Shown here: piece by piece, positions 56,201 to 64,000 of the stretch | Layout of the letters: every line of letters begins with the position of its first letter | Numbering within the stretch: position 1 is the first letter of the stretch | Source of the DNA: Marinilabilia salmonicolor | GTDB taxonomy: Bacteria; Bacteroidota; Bacteroidia; Bacteroidales; Marinilabiliaceae | Reading direction: 5' to 3' | Assembly (NCBI RefSeq): GCF_003003035.1 | Contig: NZ_PVTS01000002.1 | Location: 1-64,000, forward strand | DNA: 64,000 nt | Program-made: the position numbers and the translations under genes | Notes under the pieces: generated by a model | Told to the model about the DNA's origin: nothing | Databases searched by the model: none | What the model saw: the letters and a program-made list of their open reading frames with translations, nothing else

Positions 56201-56521
56201 GCAGATGTAAATAAAGATGCATATTTCCCAAAGCCATACTTTGGAAATACAAAAAACACCTATACGACGACCCGTTACATTCAGGATGCATCCTATTTAA
56301 GATTAAAAAACCTTCAATTTGGCTATACACTTCCTGAAACCATAACTTCCCGCGTAGGAATTTCCAGAGCACGATTCTTTGTATCAGGTGAAAACTTACT
56401 GACATTCACAGATTTGTTTGAGGTCTTTGACCCTGAAACAGTTGGTCTGAGCGGATGGAATGACGGAAAAACTTACCCTCTGGCAAAAGTGATTTCCTGT
56501 GGTGTAAACATTAACTTCTAA
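53249..56521 (+). CDS. SusC family TonB-dependent outer-membrane transporter
   Basis: This is a 1090-residue TonB-dependent receptor. A long N-terminal signal region (MKKRRLSNFTPLTKRW, then LLLAFIMLFSQGIKAE) leads a carboxypeptidase-regulatory domain (ITGTIIDEQGEPIPGVSVVL), TonB box LDEVVVVGFG, plug (LKDAAASSIYGSRAAFGVIM) and barrel. It has no STN domain. susD follows after 11 bp, then GH16 and GH123-like genes. Three TGGACRATTT motifs and a GT-N3-AC motif sit in its 789-bp upstream region. The cargo is unknown; downstream enzymes point to a beta-linked oligosaccharide. Confidence 0.95.
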   Translation: MKKRRLSNFTPLTKRWNEGLIWRPGLLLAFIMLFSQGIKAEMSTTPKENQILQSTEKTITGTIIDEQGEPIPGVSVVLKGTTKGTITDIDGNFTLPGVTSEDVLVLSFIGMKTQEILIGNQSSLNVTLMEESLGLDEVVVVGFGSQKKANLTGSVSSIDSESLESRPVKNVGEALQGVIPGLNMSVSGMGGELNQSMSINIRGAGTIGSGSSGSPLVLIDGVEGDLNSINPNDISDITVLKDAAASSIYGSRAAFGVIMITTKEGVAGDTKVNYNNNFRWTSPLNLPSMMDSHTFALYYNEAAANAGQGPKFSEEVLERIVQYQNGEIDYGTVPTNTGDRYQYYTGSNGNTDWFKEQYKDAAFAQDHNVSVSGGNKNSRYYTSAGYMDQEGLGRHTNDDLQRYTLTAKLNADLSEHVKLNTSTKFVRTDYQKATHMTGLFYHNIARRWPTVPVTDPNGYYTDPSEIAQLRDGGVTSDQNDWLYLQGQLVITPVENWNIYAEGNYNIQNYNNHSDVTPAYAYDVEGNPYPVAVGWNAPGYTYVYEYNRKSNFFGSNIYSDYEFDIAAAHNFKVMAGFNSELNKYRTIGASRTNLITPSLPTINTATDDSKATEGQYQHWSTAGFFGRLNYNYKERYLLEVNARYDGSSRFLDEKRWNLFPSFSAGWNIAKENFWTFDDVIQMLKIRGSYGELGNQNTNNWYPFYSQMPVGVNNGSWLINGERPTTASAPGIVSSLLTWERVTSWNVGADIAFLSNRLNVNFDYFERTTFDMVGPAPKLPTTLGTSVPQINNADMRSYGFELEALWKDKIGDFSYSVRGVLSDDQQEVTKYPNPTNDIGQWYEGRKSGEIWGYETVGLAQTQEQMDAHLAQVNQSTMGSNWQAGDLMYADVNGDGEVNSGSYTTDDPGDIKIIGNSTPRYRYSIDLNASYKGFDMRAFFQGIGKRDWMLNGPYFWGATGNMWQATGFEEHMDFYRDENSVMVQAGIADVNKDAYFPKPYFGNTKNTYTTTRYIQDASYLRLKNLQFGYTLPETITSRVGISRARFFVSGENLLTFTDLFEVFDPETVGLSGWNDGKTYPLAKVISCGVNINF

Positions 56522-56532
56522 AATCTAAGGCA

Positions 56533-58527
56533 ATGAAGAACAAACATAACAATATATTATGGCAGGTCTTTTTGCTACTGACAGTCATATCATTCAGTAG
56601 CTGCGAAGACTATCTGGACAGAAAACCTCTGTCGGATGTAACACCGGCAGATTACCTGTGGACCGAAAGCGATCTTGCTGCTTATGCAGTTGGACAGTAC
56701 AGTTTCCCAACCCATGGAGGATGGGGACCCGGAACATTTGGAAACGACAATCACACAGACAACCAGGCTTCCTCAGGTTACAGCAACCGATGGGTTCCCG
56801 GTGAGTGGCGTGTTCCACAATCCGGCGGAGATTGGGATTTTACCCAGATTCGTGACTGTAACTATTTTTTAGAAACAGTACTTCCCAGGTGGAAAGCAGG
56901 AGATCTTAGTGGCTCACAAGAAAATGTTGACCATTACATTGGTGAGATTTATTTCCTGAGAGCATACGAATATTTCAACAAAGTTCAAACGTTTGGTGAT
57001 TTCCCAATCATCAGAAACACACTTCCCGACCAAATGGATCCTTTGGTTGAGGCGGCTAAACGTGAGCCCCGCAACGAAGTGGCAAGATTCATCATTGCAG
57101 ATCTTGATTCAGCCATCATGCTCCTAAAAACAGATGCTCCGGGTGGAAAAAACCGCATCTCAAAACACGCTGCACAGCTTTTCAAATCAAGAGTTGCCCT
57201 TCACGAAGCTACCTGGTTAAAATATCACCGGGGAACTGCTCATGTTCCGGGTGGACCGGGATGGCCGGGAGAAGGAAAAGTGGAAAACTTCAGTATTGAC
57301 ATTGATGCTGAGATTGACTTCTTCCTGACCGAAGCAATGACTGCTTCTGCTGCAGTTGCCGACGAAGTGCCGTTAACCACAAACACCAAGGACAACGGAT
57401 ACAACTCCTCAGACAACCCGTATTTCACGATGTTTGGAGATTTTGACCTAAATGGTTATGAGGAAGTTTTGCTTTGGCGTGACTATGATGCCTCCAAGAG
57501 TATTACACACAACGTAAACCATTATATCAATCAAAACGGTGCAAACACCGGATACACCCGTGGGTATGTGGATAATTTCCTGATGGCCAACGGACTGCCT
57601 ATTTATGCTGCAGGTTCCGGATATCAGGGAGATGATTCCATTAGCATGACTCAAATTGACCGTGACAACCGTCTTCAGTTGTTTATGAAAACTCCCGGTG
57701 ATCTGAGGTTTACAGATGCCACCAATCCTGATGGTTCACCAATTCTGGAAGGCTACCCGGTGATTACCGATATTCAGGAAACCCGTTACGTGACCGGGTA
57801 TGCCGTAAAGAAAGGGCTTTCCTATCTGGAGTCACAAAAAGAAGGTAACATAGGAGAAACCGGAAGCATCGTGTTTAGGGCAGCAGAAGCTTACCTGAAC
57901 TACATTGAGGCTTCTTACCTGAAAAACGGTAACATTGATAGTAAGGCAGACCAGTATTGGCGAGCAATTCGTGAACGTGCCGGCGTGAACCCCGATTACA
58001 CCGTAACTGTAGCAGCTACCGACATCAGCCTTGAAGCAGAAAACGATCTTGCCGCTTACTCAGCAGGAACACTTCTTACAGATGCAACTCTTTACAACAT
58101 TCGCAGAGAGCGTAGAAGCGAATTAATCGCCGAGGGAATGAGGTTTTTTGATCTGAAACGCTGGAGAGCTCTGGATCAATTGAAAACCGACCCATATATG
58201 GTAGAAGGTTTCAAATTGTGGGGGCCAATGCAGAATTGGTATGTGGACGAAGAAGGTGCGTCAACGCTCATTGAGCCCGGAACAGAAGGAGAAACTCCCA
58301 ACGTTTCCAGCAGCACTGAAAGTGACTATCTGCGTCCTTATCGAATCAACCTGGACCAGTCCAACAGAGTTAAAGACGGATATTCATGGACTCCGGCTCA
58401 CTACCTGAGCCCTATTGCAATCGAGCACTTCAACATTACAGCTACAGATGCTACTAAACCTGAAACATCTGTAATTTATCAGAATCCCGGATGGCCAATG
58501 CAGGCTAATGCGGGCGCAATAGACTAG
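56533..58527 (+). CDS. SusD/RagB family outer-membrane lipoprotein
   Basis: This 664-residue surface lipoprotein (Cys24 in SFSSCEDYLDRKPLSDV) is a SusD homologue longer than the one at 40171. Motifs: TESDLAAYAVGQYSFPTHGG, IYFLRAYEYFNKVQTFGDFP, and the C-terminal NIRRERRSELIAEGMRFFDL. It pairs with the SusC 11 bp upstream. A strong terminator follows its stop, so the GH16 gene is probably read from readthrough or from its own promoter. Confidence 0.95.
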   Translation: MKNKHNNILWQVFLLLTVISFSSCEDYLDRKPLSDVTPADYLWTESDLAAYAVGQYSFPTHGGWGPGTFGNDNHTDNQASSGYSNRWVPGEWRVPQSGGDWDFTQIRDCNYFLETVLPRWKAGDLSGSQENVDHYIGEIYFLRAYEYFNKVQTFGDFPIIRNTLPDQMDPLVEAAKREPRNEVARFIIADLDSAIMLLKTDAPGGKNRISKHAAQLFKSRVALHEATWLKYHRGTAHVPGGPGWPGEGKVENFSIDIDAEIDFFLTEAMTASAAVADEVPLTTNTKDNGYNSSDNPYFTMFGDFDLNGYEEVLLWRDYDASKSITHNVNHYINQNGANTGYTRGYVDNFLMANGLPIYAAGSGYQGDDSISMTQIDRDNRLQLFMKTPGDLRFTDATNPDGSPILEGYPVITDIQETRYVTGYAVKKGLSYLESQKEGNIGETGSIVFRAAEAYLNYIEASYLKNGNIDSKADQYWRAIRERAGVNPDYTVTVAATDISLEAENDLAAYSAGTLLTDATLYNIRRERRSELIAEGMRFFDLKRWRALDQLKTDPYMVEGFKLWGPMQNWYVDEEGASTLIEPGTEGETPNVSSSTESDYLRPYRINLDQSNRVKDGYSWTPAHYLSPIAIEHFNITATDATKPETSVIYQNPGWPMQANAGAID

Positions 58528-58542
58528 TTTTATTGACATCTC

Positions 58543-58582
58543 AAAGCTGCGCATCTACGCCTCTGATGCGCAGCTTTTTTTT
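58543..58582 (+). terminator. Intrinsic terminator after susD3
   Basis: AAAGCTGCGCATC and GATGCGCAGCTTT form a 13-bp stem around TACGCCTCT, followed by eight T residues. Confidence 0.92.
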
Positions 58583-58586
58583 ACCC

Positions 58587-58609
58587 GTTTGCCAAGGAAA
58601 TTGGCAAAC
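58587..58609. repeat. Short perfect hairpin
   Basis: GTTTGCCAA (58587-58595) and TTGGCAAAC (58601-58609) are perfect complements around GGAAA. It follows directly on the terminator; the role is unknown. Confidence 0.6.
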
Positions 58610-58622
58610 AAAAAACATCTCA

Positions 58623-58689
58623 ATGAAACCAGTCCCGAATGCTCGGGAATATTCTCATTAGACCAATATCATAGAAAAATTTTACACGG
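58623..58689 (+). repeat. Divergent leader repeat, type A, upstream of GH16
   Basis: It keeps the start ATGAAAC and the tail ATTAGACCAATA, TAGA and AAATTTTAC of type A repeats, but has a different hairpin (TCCCGA/TCGGGA). It ends exactly at the GH16 start codon ATGAAAC. Confidence 0.6.
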
Positions 58690-59478
58690 ATGAAACACTT
58701 ACAGATTTACCTGTTTTTCCTGATTGCCATATCTGTCAGCTGCAGCTCAGGGAAAGATGAAGACACACCCAAAAGAAAAATCATCTGGCAGGATGAATTC
58801 AACGAGGACGGAACTCCGGATCCGGAGAAATGGACCTTTGCCGGAAGAAATACTCCTGACTGGGCATGTTATTGTACTGACGATCCCTCCACCGCCTTTG
58901 TCAGGGACGGGAAATTGCACCTTGTAGGCAAACTCTCAGAAAATCCTGAAGATACCGCCAAATACAATACCGGCTGTATCTCCACAAAAGAAAAGTTCGA
59001 TTTCAAATACGGACGAATTGAGATAAAAGCCAAACTTTCAAAAGGAAAAGGATCCTGGCCGGCCATTTGGATGATGCCTTCGGAAAATAAATACGGGGGA
59101 TGGCCACATAGCGGAGAAATTGATATTATGGAACACCTCAATTTTGACAACTTCGTGTATCAGACAGTGCATAGTGAATATGTGGATATTCAGAATAAAC
59201 GTCAAAACCCCGATTATTCCACCACTGCATCTTTTAAAGAAGGAGATTTCAACACCTATGGAATGGAATGGTATCCGGACAGCATTGTTTTCATGATAAA
59301 CAACAAAAAAACGCTTATATATCCCAAAGTTGAGAAAGAAGGTGCTGCACAATGGCCATTCGATCAACCTTTTTACATCATCCTTGATCAGGCCCTTGGT
59401 GGCAACTGGGTCGGAGAAATCATTGATGAAGATTTACCGGTAACCATGGAGGTGGATTGGGTAAGAGTATATCAGTAA
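58690..59478 (+). CDS. GH16 endo-beta-glycanase, lipoprotein
   Basis: This 262-residue surface lipoprotein (Cys18 in ISVSCSS) has the GH16 beta-jelly roll. The catalytic motif GEIDIMEH puts the nucleophile at Glu143 and the acid/base at Glu148. WQDEFNEDGTPDPEKWTF and SKGKGSWPAIWMMPSENKYG are typical of laminarinase-like subfamily 3. That subfamily includes beta-1,3-glucanases and also mucin O-glycanases that cut poly-LacNAc; the host-glycan setting favours the second but does not prove it. The start codon lies at the end of a type A leader repeat. Its length is normal for a single-domain GH16. Confidence 0.93.
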   Translation: MKHLQIYLFFLIAISVSCSSGKDEDTPKRKIIWQDEFNEDGTPDPEKWTFAGRNTPDWACYCTDDPSTAFVRDGKLHLVGKLSENPEDTAKYNTGCISTKEKFDFKYGRIEIKAKLSKGKGSWPAIWMMPSENKYGGWPHSGEIDIMEHLNFDNFVYQTVHSEYVDIQNKRQNPDYSTTASFKEGDFNTYGMEWYPDSIVFMINNKKTLIYPKVEKEGAAQWPFDQPFYIILDQALGGNWVGEIIDEDLPVTMEVDWVRVYQ

Positions 59479-59528
59479 CCACCCAATAATTATCCGCCAT
59501 TTTCTTTTCAGGGGGCCAAAGTCAATTC

Positions 59529-59696
59529 ACTATTAGTGCGTTCGAAAAATAGCATTTCAAATATTTTGCTTTCATTTTTTCTTTCTGCAAGGCCAAATTT
59601 TGAAGCATAGCCATAGCTACGTTGAAAAATTTTAACGATGCAGAATGGAAAAAGGGATGTAAAATATGAAATAGTATTTTGTGACCGCACTACTAT
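59529..59696 (+). mobile_element. MITE-like element, copy 2 (~168 bp)
   Basis: It matches 16861-17016 along its whole length, with an extra ~13-bp segment (CTACGTTGAAAAA) near 59608. The inverted ends GTGCGTTCGAAAAATAGC and GTGACCGCACTAC are kept. It lies between GH16 and the type A/B repeats, in the same relative order as at 17 kb. Confidence 0.75.
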
Positions 59697-59738
59697 CTTA
59701 GGGTCCCCTTTTGCAATGTAATCTTTAATCTGTCTCTA

Positions 59739-59833
59739 ATGAAACGAGCATGGCAAGGGTTCCACAATGGAATATGTATAAAACCCTTTCATGCGAGATC
59801 CATCAGACCAATAACTTAGACAAATTTTATGCT
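59739..59833 (+). repeat. Leader repeat, type A, copy 3, with 26-codon open frame
   Basis: The start ATGAAACGAGCATGG and end CATGCGAGATCCATCAGACC are conserved. The middle differs from the other copies, but GCAAGGGTT still pairs with AACCCTTTC, so pairing is preserved. The frame (59739-59819) has 26 codons and ends in SIRPIT like copy 2. Confidence 0.75.
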
Positions 59834-59974
59834 GATGAAACGAGCATGATATTTTTTAAGCATAAATATCACAAGAGAACATGTTAAAAAAATATTATGC
59901 GAGAGCGAAGCGGTTACATTCGTTCTCAAATTTTTAATTAGTTTTTTATCAGATAATTACAAAATTTTAAACGA
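59834..59974 (+). repeat. Leader repeat, type B, copy 3, directly upstream of a GH123-like gene
   Basis: About 95% identical to 17414-17552, including the AAATTTTAAACGA just before the start codon at 59975. The two hydrolase genes therefore share their last ~140 bp of upstream DNA. Confidence 0.8.
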
Positions 59975-61735
59975 ATGAAAAACGTTAAGCTTCTCCCCCT
60001 AATAATTCCGATCTTCCTGTCATGTGGAAATCCTGAAGGTCATCAGGCATTCCAGGAACCTGAAAATCCTATTGAAACCATTGCCCGGGGCTGGAAAGAA
60101 ACAACACCCAAGCTACACGCTTCCTTTGCTCCCACAGACCAAAAATTCAAAAAACAAATCCCCCCTAACATTGCAGGATCTTCCGGGCAAAAGATAACTT
60201 CATGGAAAGGGGAGCGGGTAAACCTTCAAATGCTGGTTTGGAGTTCGGAAGACATTAATAAGATTGAAATAACGCCTGAAGCATTAAAAGGACCTGGTGC
60301 CAGCACTATTCCAACAGAAAATGTGAACGTCCATCCTGTCAGATATGTCCTCTCAGATGAATTCCTTACCGGATGCGGCCATCGCGATAAAGACACCATA
60401 CCTGCTTATCTCGTGGCTGATATTCTGGAAAACAACCTGCCTTTTGATTTAAAAGAGAAAACCACCCGCCCCGTTTGGATCACCATTGATATTCCTGCCA
60501 ATGCAACAAATGGAAGCTATCATGGGGAAATAGAGATAAAATCCAGCAAAGGAAACTCACAAACACTCTCCCTAACACTGGATGTTCAGGATTTAACACT
60601 TCCCTCTCCATCCGATTGGACTTTCCACCTGGATCTCTGGCAAAATCCGTTTTCCATTGCCCGCTTGCACAACACTGAATTGTGGAGTGAAGAACATCTG
60701 CAAGTATGTGGCCCCTACCTGAAAATGCTTGCACAAGCCGGACAAAAAAGCATCACCACAAGCATCTTGCATCGTCCATGGGGAGGTCAGACTTATGACC
60801 ATTTTGAGTCCATGATACAATGGACGCACCAGGGTGAAAACCAATGGTCATTCGACTACGAAGTCTTTGACAAATGGGTGGAACTGGCCATGGATGCAGG
60901 TATCACCAACCAAATCAACTGCTACTCAATGGTTCCCTGGGGAAACAGAGTACGCTATTTTGATACAGACTCCGCCGGTCATGTTACCAAATCGGTAAAG
61001 CCCGGCTCGGAGGAGTTTAAATCGCTATGGAAACCATTTCTGCTTAGCTTTAGAGATCATCTGAAAGAGAAAGGGTGGCTTTCCATCACCAACATTGCCA
61101 TGGATGAAAGACATGTGGAGGAAATGAAAAATACCATTGACTTTATTCACGAGGTTACTCCGGAATTTAACATTGCACTGGCCGGGAATTATCATGAGGA
61201 AATTGCTGATGACCTGAAAGATCTCTGCGTATTTCATAATCCGGAGCTCAACACCCAGATCATTACTGACAGAAAAGAAAAAGGGCTTATCACCACCTTT
61301 TACACCAGTTGCGCAGCACCGGAACATCCCAACAATTTCACTTTTTCACCTCCGGCAGAACAGACTTTAATCGGGTGGTACGCAGCAGCAAAAGGATTCG
61401 ATGGATTTCTCCGCTGGGCCTACAACTCATGGGTAAAAGATCCTTTAATGGATTCAAGATTCATCACCTGGCCGGCCGGAGATACTTATCAGATATACCC
61501 GGGCCCACTCAGTTCTATTCGCTTTGAAAAACTCAGAGAAGGCATTCAGGATTTTGAAAAAATACGAATCATTCGCGAAAGGCTGAAAGAACAGGATGAT
61601 CAGGAAGGATTGGAAAAACTGAACAGTGTACTTTCCGCATTCACTCATCAAAACATAACCAGTCCGGGAGCTGCAGCAAATCTTGTGAAAAATGCGAAAA
61701 AGCAACTGAATGAAATCATTGTCGAACATCTATAA
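59975..61735 (+). CDS. GH123-like (DUF4091) glycoside hydrolase, lipoprotein
   Basis: This 586-residue lipoprotein (Cys17 in PIFLSCGN) has an N-terminal beta-sandwich (about 40-205) and a barrel domain of the DUF4091/GH123 type. The adjacent acidic pair Asp377-Glu378 in NIAMDERHVEE matches the Asp-Glu pair used by GH123 for substrate-assisted catalysis. The C-terminal GWYAAAKGFDGFLRWAYNSW and SIRFEKLREGIQDFEKIRII are family hallmarks. GH123 members are beta-N-acetylgalactosaminidases, but DUF4091 proteins are diverse, so the substrate is tentative. The start codon is fixed by the end of the type B leader repeat and by the signal peptide. Confidence 0.85.
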   Translation: MKNVKLLPLIIPIFLSCGNPEGHQAFQEPENPIETIARGWKETTPKLHASFAPTDQKFKKQIPPNIAGSSGQKITSWKGERVNLQMLVWSSEDINKIEITPEALKGPGASTIPTENVNVHPVRYVLSDEFLTGCGHRDKDTIPAYLVADILENNLPFDLKEKTTRPVWITIDIPANATNGSYHGEIEIKSSKGNSQTLSLTLDVQDLTLPSPSDWTFHLDLWQNPFSIARLHNTELWSEEHLQVCGPYLKMLAQAGQKSITTSILHRPWGGQTYDHFESMIQWTHQGENQWSFDYEVFDKWVELAMDAGITNQINCYSMVPWGNRVRYFDTDSAGHVTKSVKPGSEEFKSLWKPFLLSFRDHLKEKGWLSITNIAMDERHVEEMKNTIDFIHEVTPEFNIALAGNYHEEIADDLKDLCVFHNPELNTQIITDRKEKGLITTFYTSCAAPEHPNNFTFSPPAEQTLIGWYAAAKGFDGFLRWAYNSWVKDPLMDSRFITWPAGDTYQIYPGPLSSIRFEKLREGIQDFEKIRIIRERLKEQDDQEGLEKLNSVLSAFTHQNITSPGAAANLVKNAKKQLNEIIVEHL

Positions 61736-62244
61736 TAGGATCTGCTAAAAAAACACTTAGAAAACTAACATTCAGCTATTTAAATATCGTAATTTCTTTT
61801 CATATGCAAGAGTTTTTATGCAAATCCTTCAAAAAGGTTGCACCCGCAAAGGTGAATTGTCAACATATCACTGTTCAAAGGAATGTTATTATAGTGAACG
61901 ACTGTTACTATTTGAAAAGCGCGGTGGCCTGTCCGTTTTCCGGGCCGGCGGTTGGCGGAAAGGCTTAATGGGCGACATTCAAGGCCTTGTGCAATGGCCG
62001 GAAATTAAGCCTGAAGCGGGCGGATAGGTTTAAACGGACTAGACCTTTTTGGTTCTTTTTGGGGCGATGCCAAAAAGAACAATAAAAAATGAAATAAAAA
62101 TAGGGCTGCTGACTTTTTCAGCAGCACCTATAATATGAGTAAGCTCCGCGAATTAGGAATATCCTCAAACTGAGGGGGACCGGATGTTTAGTCCCTGATT
62201 TGGGGGCAACCAAATAAAAAATAACACTTAAAAATCTACAATTT
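61736..62244. other. Non-coding gap with hairpins and a GC-rich repeat-like block
   Basis: Between 61918 and 62030 the sequence becomes GC-rich, unlike its AT-rich surroundings (CCGTTTTCCGGGCCGGCGGT). Two hairpins follow: GTTCTTTTTGG/CCAAAAAGAAC (62052-62080) and GCTGCTGA/TCAGCAGC (62105-62125). CCTCAAACTGAGG near 62165 is a third. A frame at 61818-62027 has no coding support. It looks like an interspersed element or its remnant. Confidence 0.5.
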
Positions 62245-63009
62245 ATGAACAAACGAAAATTATTAACAGTTCCTGCTTTTTTACTACTACTGGTTATTAG
62301 TTCCGGCTGTGACAAAAATGACACTGAACCGTATAAGGGTCAATCTGATGCTGTGTTTAACCCTGATAAAAGCTACGGTATTATGACAGATATAGATGGT
62401 AATGAGTACCGTACTATACAAATAGGTAACCAAACCTGGATGGCTCAAAACCTGCGTGTTAAGCACTTCCGCAACGGCGACCCCATAACAGCCCGCCCTG
62501 AAGGAAATTGGTTTGGCATAGAAGAACCGGCTTACTGTGCTGTAAATAATTGTAACCACCCCGATAGCACAGCTACTTTTGGATTGCTGTATAACGGTTA
62601 TGTTGTGGCTGATGAGCGACAAATAGCCCCGGAAGGATGGCGGCTTCCCACTAAAGAAGATTTGTTTGAGCTGATAGACCATCTCAATACTGATGAAGGT
62701 ACAACTCATATTAGAGGCAATACCATTGTGGGCGGCATGTTGAACGAAACAGGTAACAAGAACTGGAAGCCCTTTAATCTCAGGTCAGACAATAGCAGTG
62801 GACTTACCCTGCTTCCTACAGGATACCGCGTTGGAGAAAAATTTTCTGCAACAACTACAATGGCTTCTCTTTATACTACTACATATTACGATTCTGAATT
62901 AAAAATTAAAACATGTGTTTATTCTACCTCCTCTTTACTTCCTAATATAGATCTAATGATAACCGGAGGCATTGTTTGTGGTCGTTCTATCCGTTGTATA
63001 AAAGAATAA
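62245..63009 (+). CDS. FISUMP-domain lipoprotein
   Basis: This 254-residue lipoprotein (Cys22 in VISSGCDK) carries the Fibrobacter succinogenes major paralogous domain. Its hallmarks are DIDGNEYRTIQIGNQTWMAQ, NLRVKHFRNGDPI, FGLLYNGYVV, PEGWRLPTKEDLFELIDHL and the final GRSIRCIKE. Such proteins are surface or extracellular and common in multiple copies in Bacteroidota; the function is not established. It has no obvious link to glycan breakdown and may mark the end of the polysaccharide locus. Confidence 0.85.
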   Translation: MNKRKLLTVPAFLLLLVISSGCDKNDTEPYKGQSDAVFNPDKSYGIMTDIDGNEYRTIQIGNQTWMAQNLRVKHFRNGDPITARPEGNWFGIEEPAYCAVNNCNHPDSTATFGLLYNGYVVADERQIAPEGWRLPTKEDLFELIDHLNTDEGTTHIRGNTIVGGMLNETGNKNWKPFNLRSDNSSGLTLLPTGYRVGEKFSATTTMASLYTTTYYDSELKIKTCVYSTSSLLPNIDLMITGGIVCGRSIRCIKE

Positions 63010-63033
63010 AATGTTAAACAATTAAATCAAACG

Positions 63034-63327
63034 ATGATGACAAAATCAACAATTACTCTTGTAATTTTAATGGCTGCCCTGGTATGCGCAGGTAGCGTTA
63101 CAGGCCAAAATTTTTCGGTGTCTATTGATGCTAAAGGTATTTTTGCCGATCCCTATTTTTACCCCAAACAAAGAGGGGAATCTTTCCAGTTTAAGGTGAA
63201 TGTGAAAAATAAAACCGAAAACACACAAACCATATCCATCGATAAAGAAGCAACATTTCCCTATCCTGTTCATAACTGGGTGAGCATTGCAAATTTACAT
63301 CTATTCACACAAAACCCGATAATATAA
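63034..63327 (+). CDS. Small secreted protein, unknown
   Basis: This 97-residue protein has a clear signal peptide (LVILMAALVCAGSVTGQ) and a short beta-rich mature part with FYPKQRGESFQFKVNVKNKT. I do not recognise a family. It starts 25 bp after the FISUMP gene and may share its transcript. The C-terminus is abrupt (FTQNPII), which could mean a truncated version of a longer protein. Confidence 0.55.
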   Translation: MMTKSTITLVILMAALVCAGSVTGQNFSVSIDAKGIFADPYFYPKQRGESFQFKVNVKNKTENTQTISIDKEATFPYPVHNWVSIANLHLFTQNPII

Positions 63328-63377
63328 ATCCACCATCATTGCGTTTGTTAATTTTTTTTAATTTATCCGAAGTTTCT

Positions 63378-63385
63378 TATATTTG
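63378..63385 (+). promoter_or_regulatory. Candidate -7 box for the sigma factor gene
   Basis: TATATTTG matches TAnnTTTG and lies 20 bp before the start codon. No clear TTTG is placed at -33. Confidence 0.4.
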
Positions 63386-63405
63386 GCTTTCGTAATACAT
63401 AAGCC

Positions 63406-63993
63406 ATGGAAGTACTGAGAGAAAGCACTTTTAAATTATTAAAAGAAGGAAATGAAGCTGCATTTGAGGTGGTTTTCAAGACCTACTATGCCAGACTTCA
63501 GGCGTTTTGCAGAGAATATGTAGTGGATTCATCAATTGCAGAAAACATTGTTCAGGACTCCTTTATGACTTTATGGAACAAGAAAAGCCAACTCAGGGAA
63601 GACACCAACCTAAATGCTTATTTGTACACAATTGTTAAGAATTTCAGCTTAAAACACCTGAGAAACCTCAAAACATCTGACAACCACAAAGAATACGAAA
63701 AGAACAGGGCAGAAGAGCTAAGCCTAAATGCCATGGCCCTTGTGGAGTTAGAGACATCAGAACTGGAATTTAAAGAAATAGAACAGCTTATTCATGAAAC
63801 TTTGGAAGAACTTCCTCCCCGATGCAGGGAAGTCTTTGATCTGAGCAGATTTGGCGGACTGAAAAACCGGGAAATCGCAGAGAAACTCAACATTACTGAA
63901 AAAGCTGTTGAGGCCAACATCTCAAGGGCTCTGAAGAAGTTAAAGGTTGAACTGAAAGATTACCTTCCTCTGTGTATTCTGTTCTTAAACTAA
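63406..63993 (+). CDS. ECF-type RNA polymerase sigma-70 factor
   Basis: This is a 195-residue sigma factor with region 2 (about 25-95; YYARLQAFCREYVVDSSIAE, NIVQDSFMTLWNKKSQL) and region 4 (about 130-185; LEELPPRCREVFDLSRFGGL, NREIAEKLNITEKAVEANIS). In Bacteroidota such factors are usually followed by a FecR anti-sigma gene and a SusC with an STN domain; that part would lie beyond the window. None of the SusC proteins in the window has an STN domain, so this factor probably controls a neighbouring locus. Confidence 0.93.
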   Translation: MEVLRESTFKLLKEGNEAAFEVVFKTYYARLQAFCREYVVDSSIAENIVQDSFMTLWNKKSQLREDTNLNAYLYTIVKNFSLKHLRNLKTSDNHKEYEKNRAEELSLNAMALVELETSELEFKEIEQLIHETLEELPPRCREVFDLSRFGGLKNREIAEKLNITEKAVEANISRALKKLKVELKDYLPLCILFLN

Positions 63994-64000
63994 ATTCTTT

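Noticed and set aside
61818-62027. 69-codon frame in the GC-rich spacer
   Set aside because: The composition is unlike neighbouring genes, there is no ribosome binding site, and it ends among hairpins; more likely a repeat element.

Overview
The window looks like a Bacteroidota chromosome, most likely an environmental or marine-type lineage such as Marinilabiliales. The evidence is three SusC/SusD pairs, a hybrid two-component regulator, TAnnTTTG-type promoters, SPII lipoproteins and one probable type IX secretion cargo. I cannot name the species. Almost everything is a glycan-degradation super-locus whose enzyme set fits complex host-type glycans: sialylated, fucosylated N-glycans and probably mucin-like O-glycans.

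Region 1 (about 0.16-16.8 kb) is a divergent N-glycan cassette. On the minus strand an operon runs GH3, Na+/solute symporter, GH130 phosphorylase, CutC-like protein, GH92 alpha-mannosidase. On the plus strand are a ROK regulator, a large transglutaminase-fold lipoprotein, a GH29 fucosidase and a PNGase F-type peptide N-glycosidase with a C-terminal sorting-like domain. Both outer 3' ends carry copies of the same ~125-bp palindromic repeat in inverted orientation. Region 2 (16.8-31 kb) starts with a dense patch of interspersed repeats, then GH20, CBM9-like and GH29 genes, a SusC/SusD pair, and a convergent second GH20.

Region 3 (31-52.6 kb) is a sialic acid locus. A minus-strand GntR/FadR regulator and a hybrid two-component regulator diverge from a SusC/SusD pair. 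That pair is followed by a sialidase, a GH20, an SGNH/sialate O-acetylesterase fusion, N-acetylneuraminate lyase, a mutarotase-symporter fusion and an N-acylglucosamine 2-epimerase, ending in a strong intrinsic terminator. Together they would release, de-O-acetylate, import and convert sialic acid to ManNAc and then GlcNAc. Region 4 (52.6-61.7 kb) has a third SusC/SusD pair, a GH16 and a GH123-like hydrolase. Region 5 (61.7-64 kb) is less related: a repeat-like spacer, a FISUMP-domain lipoprotein, a small secreted protein and an ECF sigma factor.

The combined activities (desialylation, defucosylation, hexosaminidase, PNGase, alpha-mannosidase, Man-GlcNAc phosphorolysis) describe a nearly complete route for stripping a complex N-glycan. 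No GlcNAc kinase, deacetylase or deaminase and no endo-glycosidase of GH18/GH85 type lies in the window. The less expected signals are the transglutaminase-fold protein beside PNGase F, the nested palindromic repeat families that form the leaders of several hydrolase genes, and a shared GT-N3-AC operator-like motif at two susC promoters.
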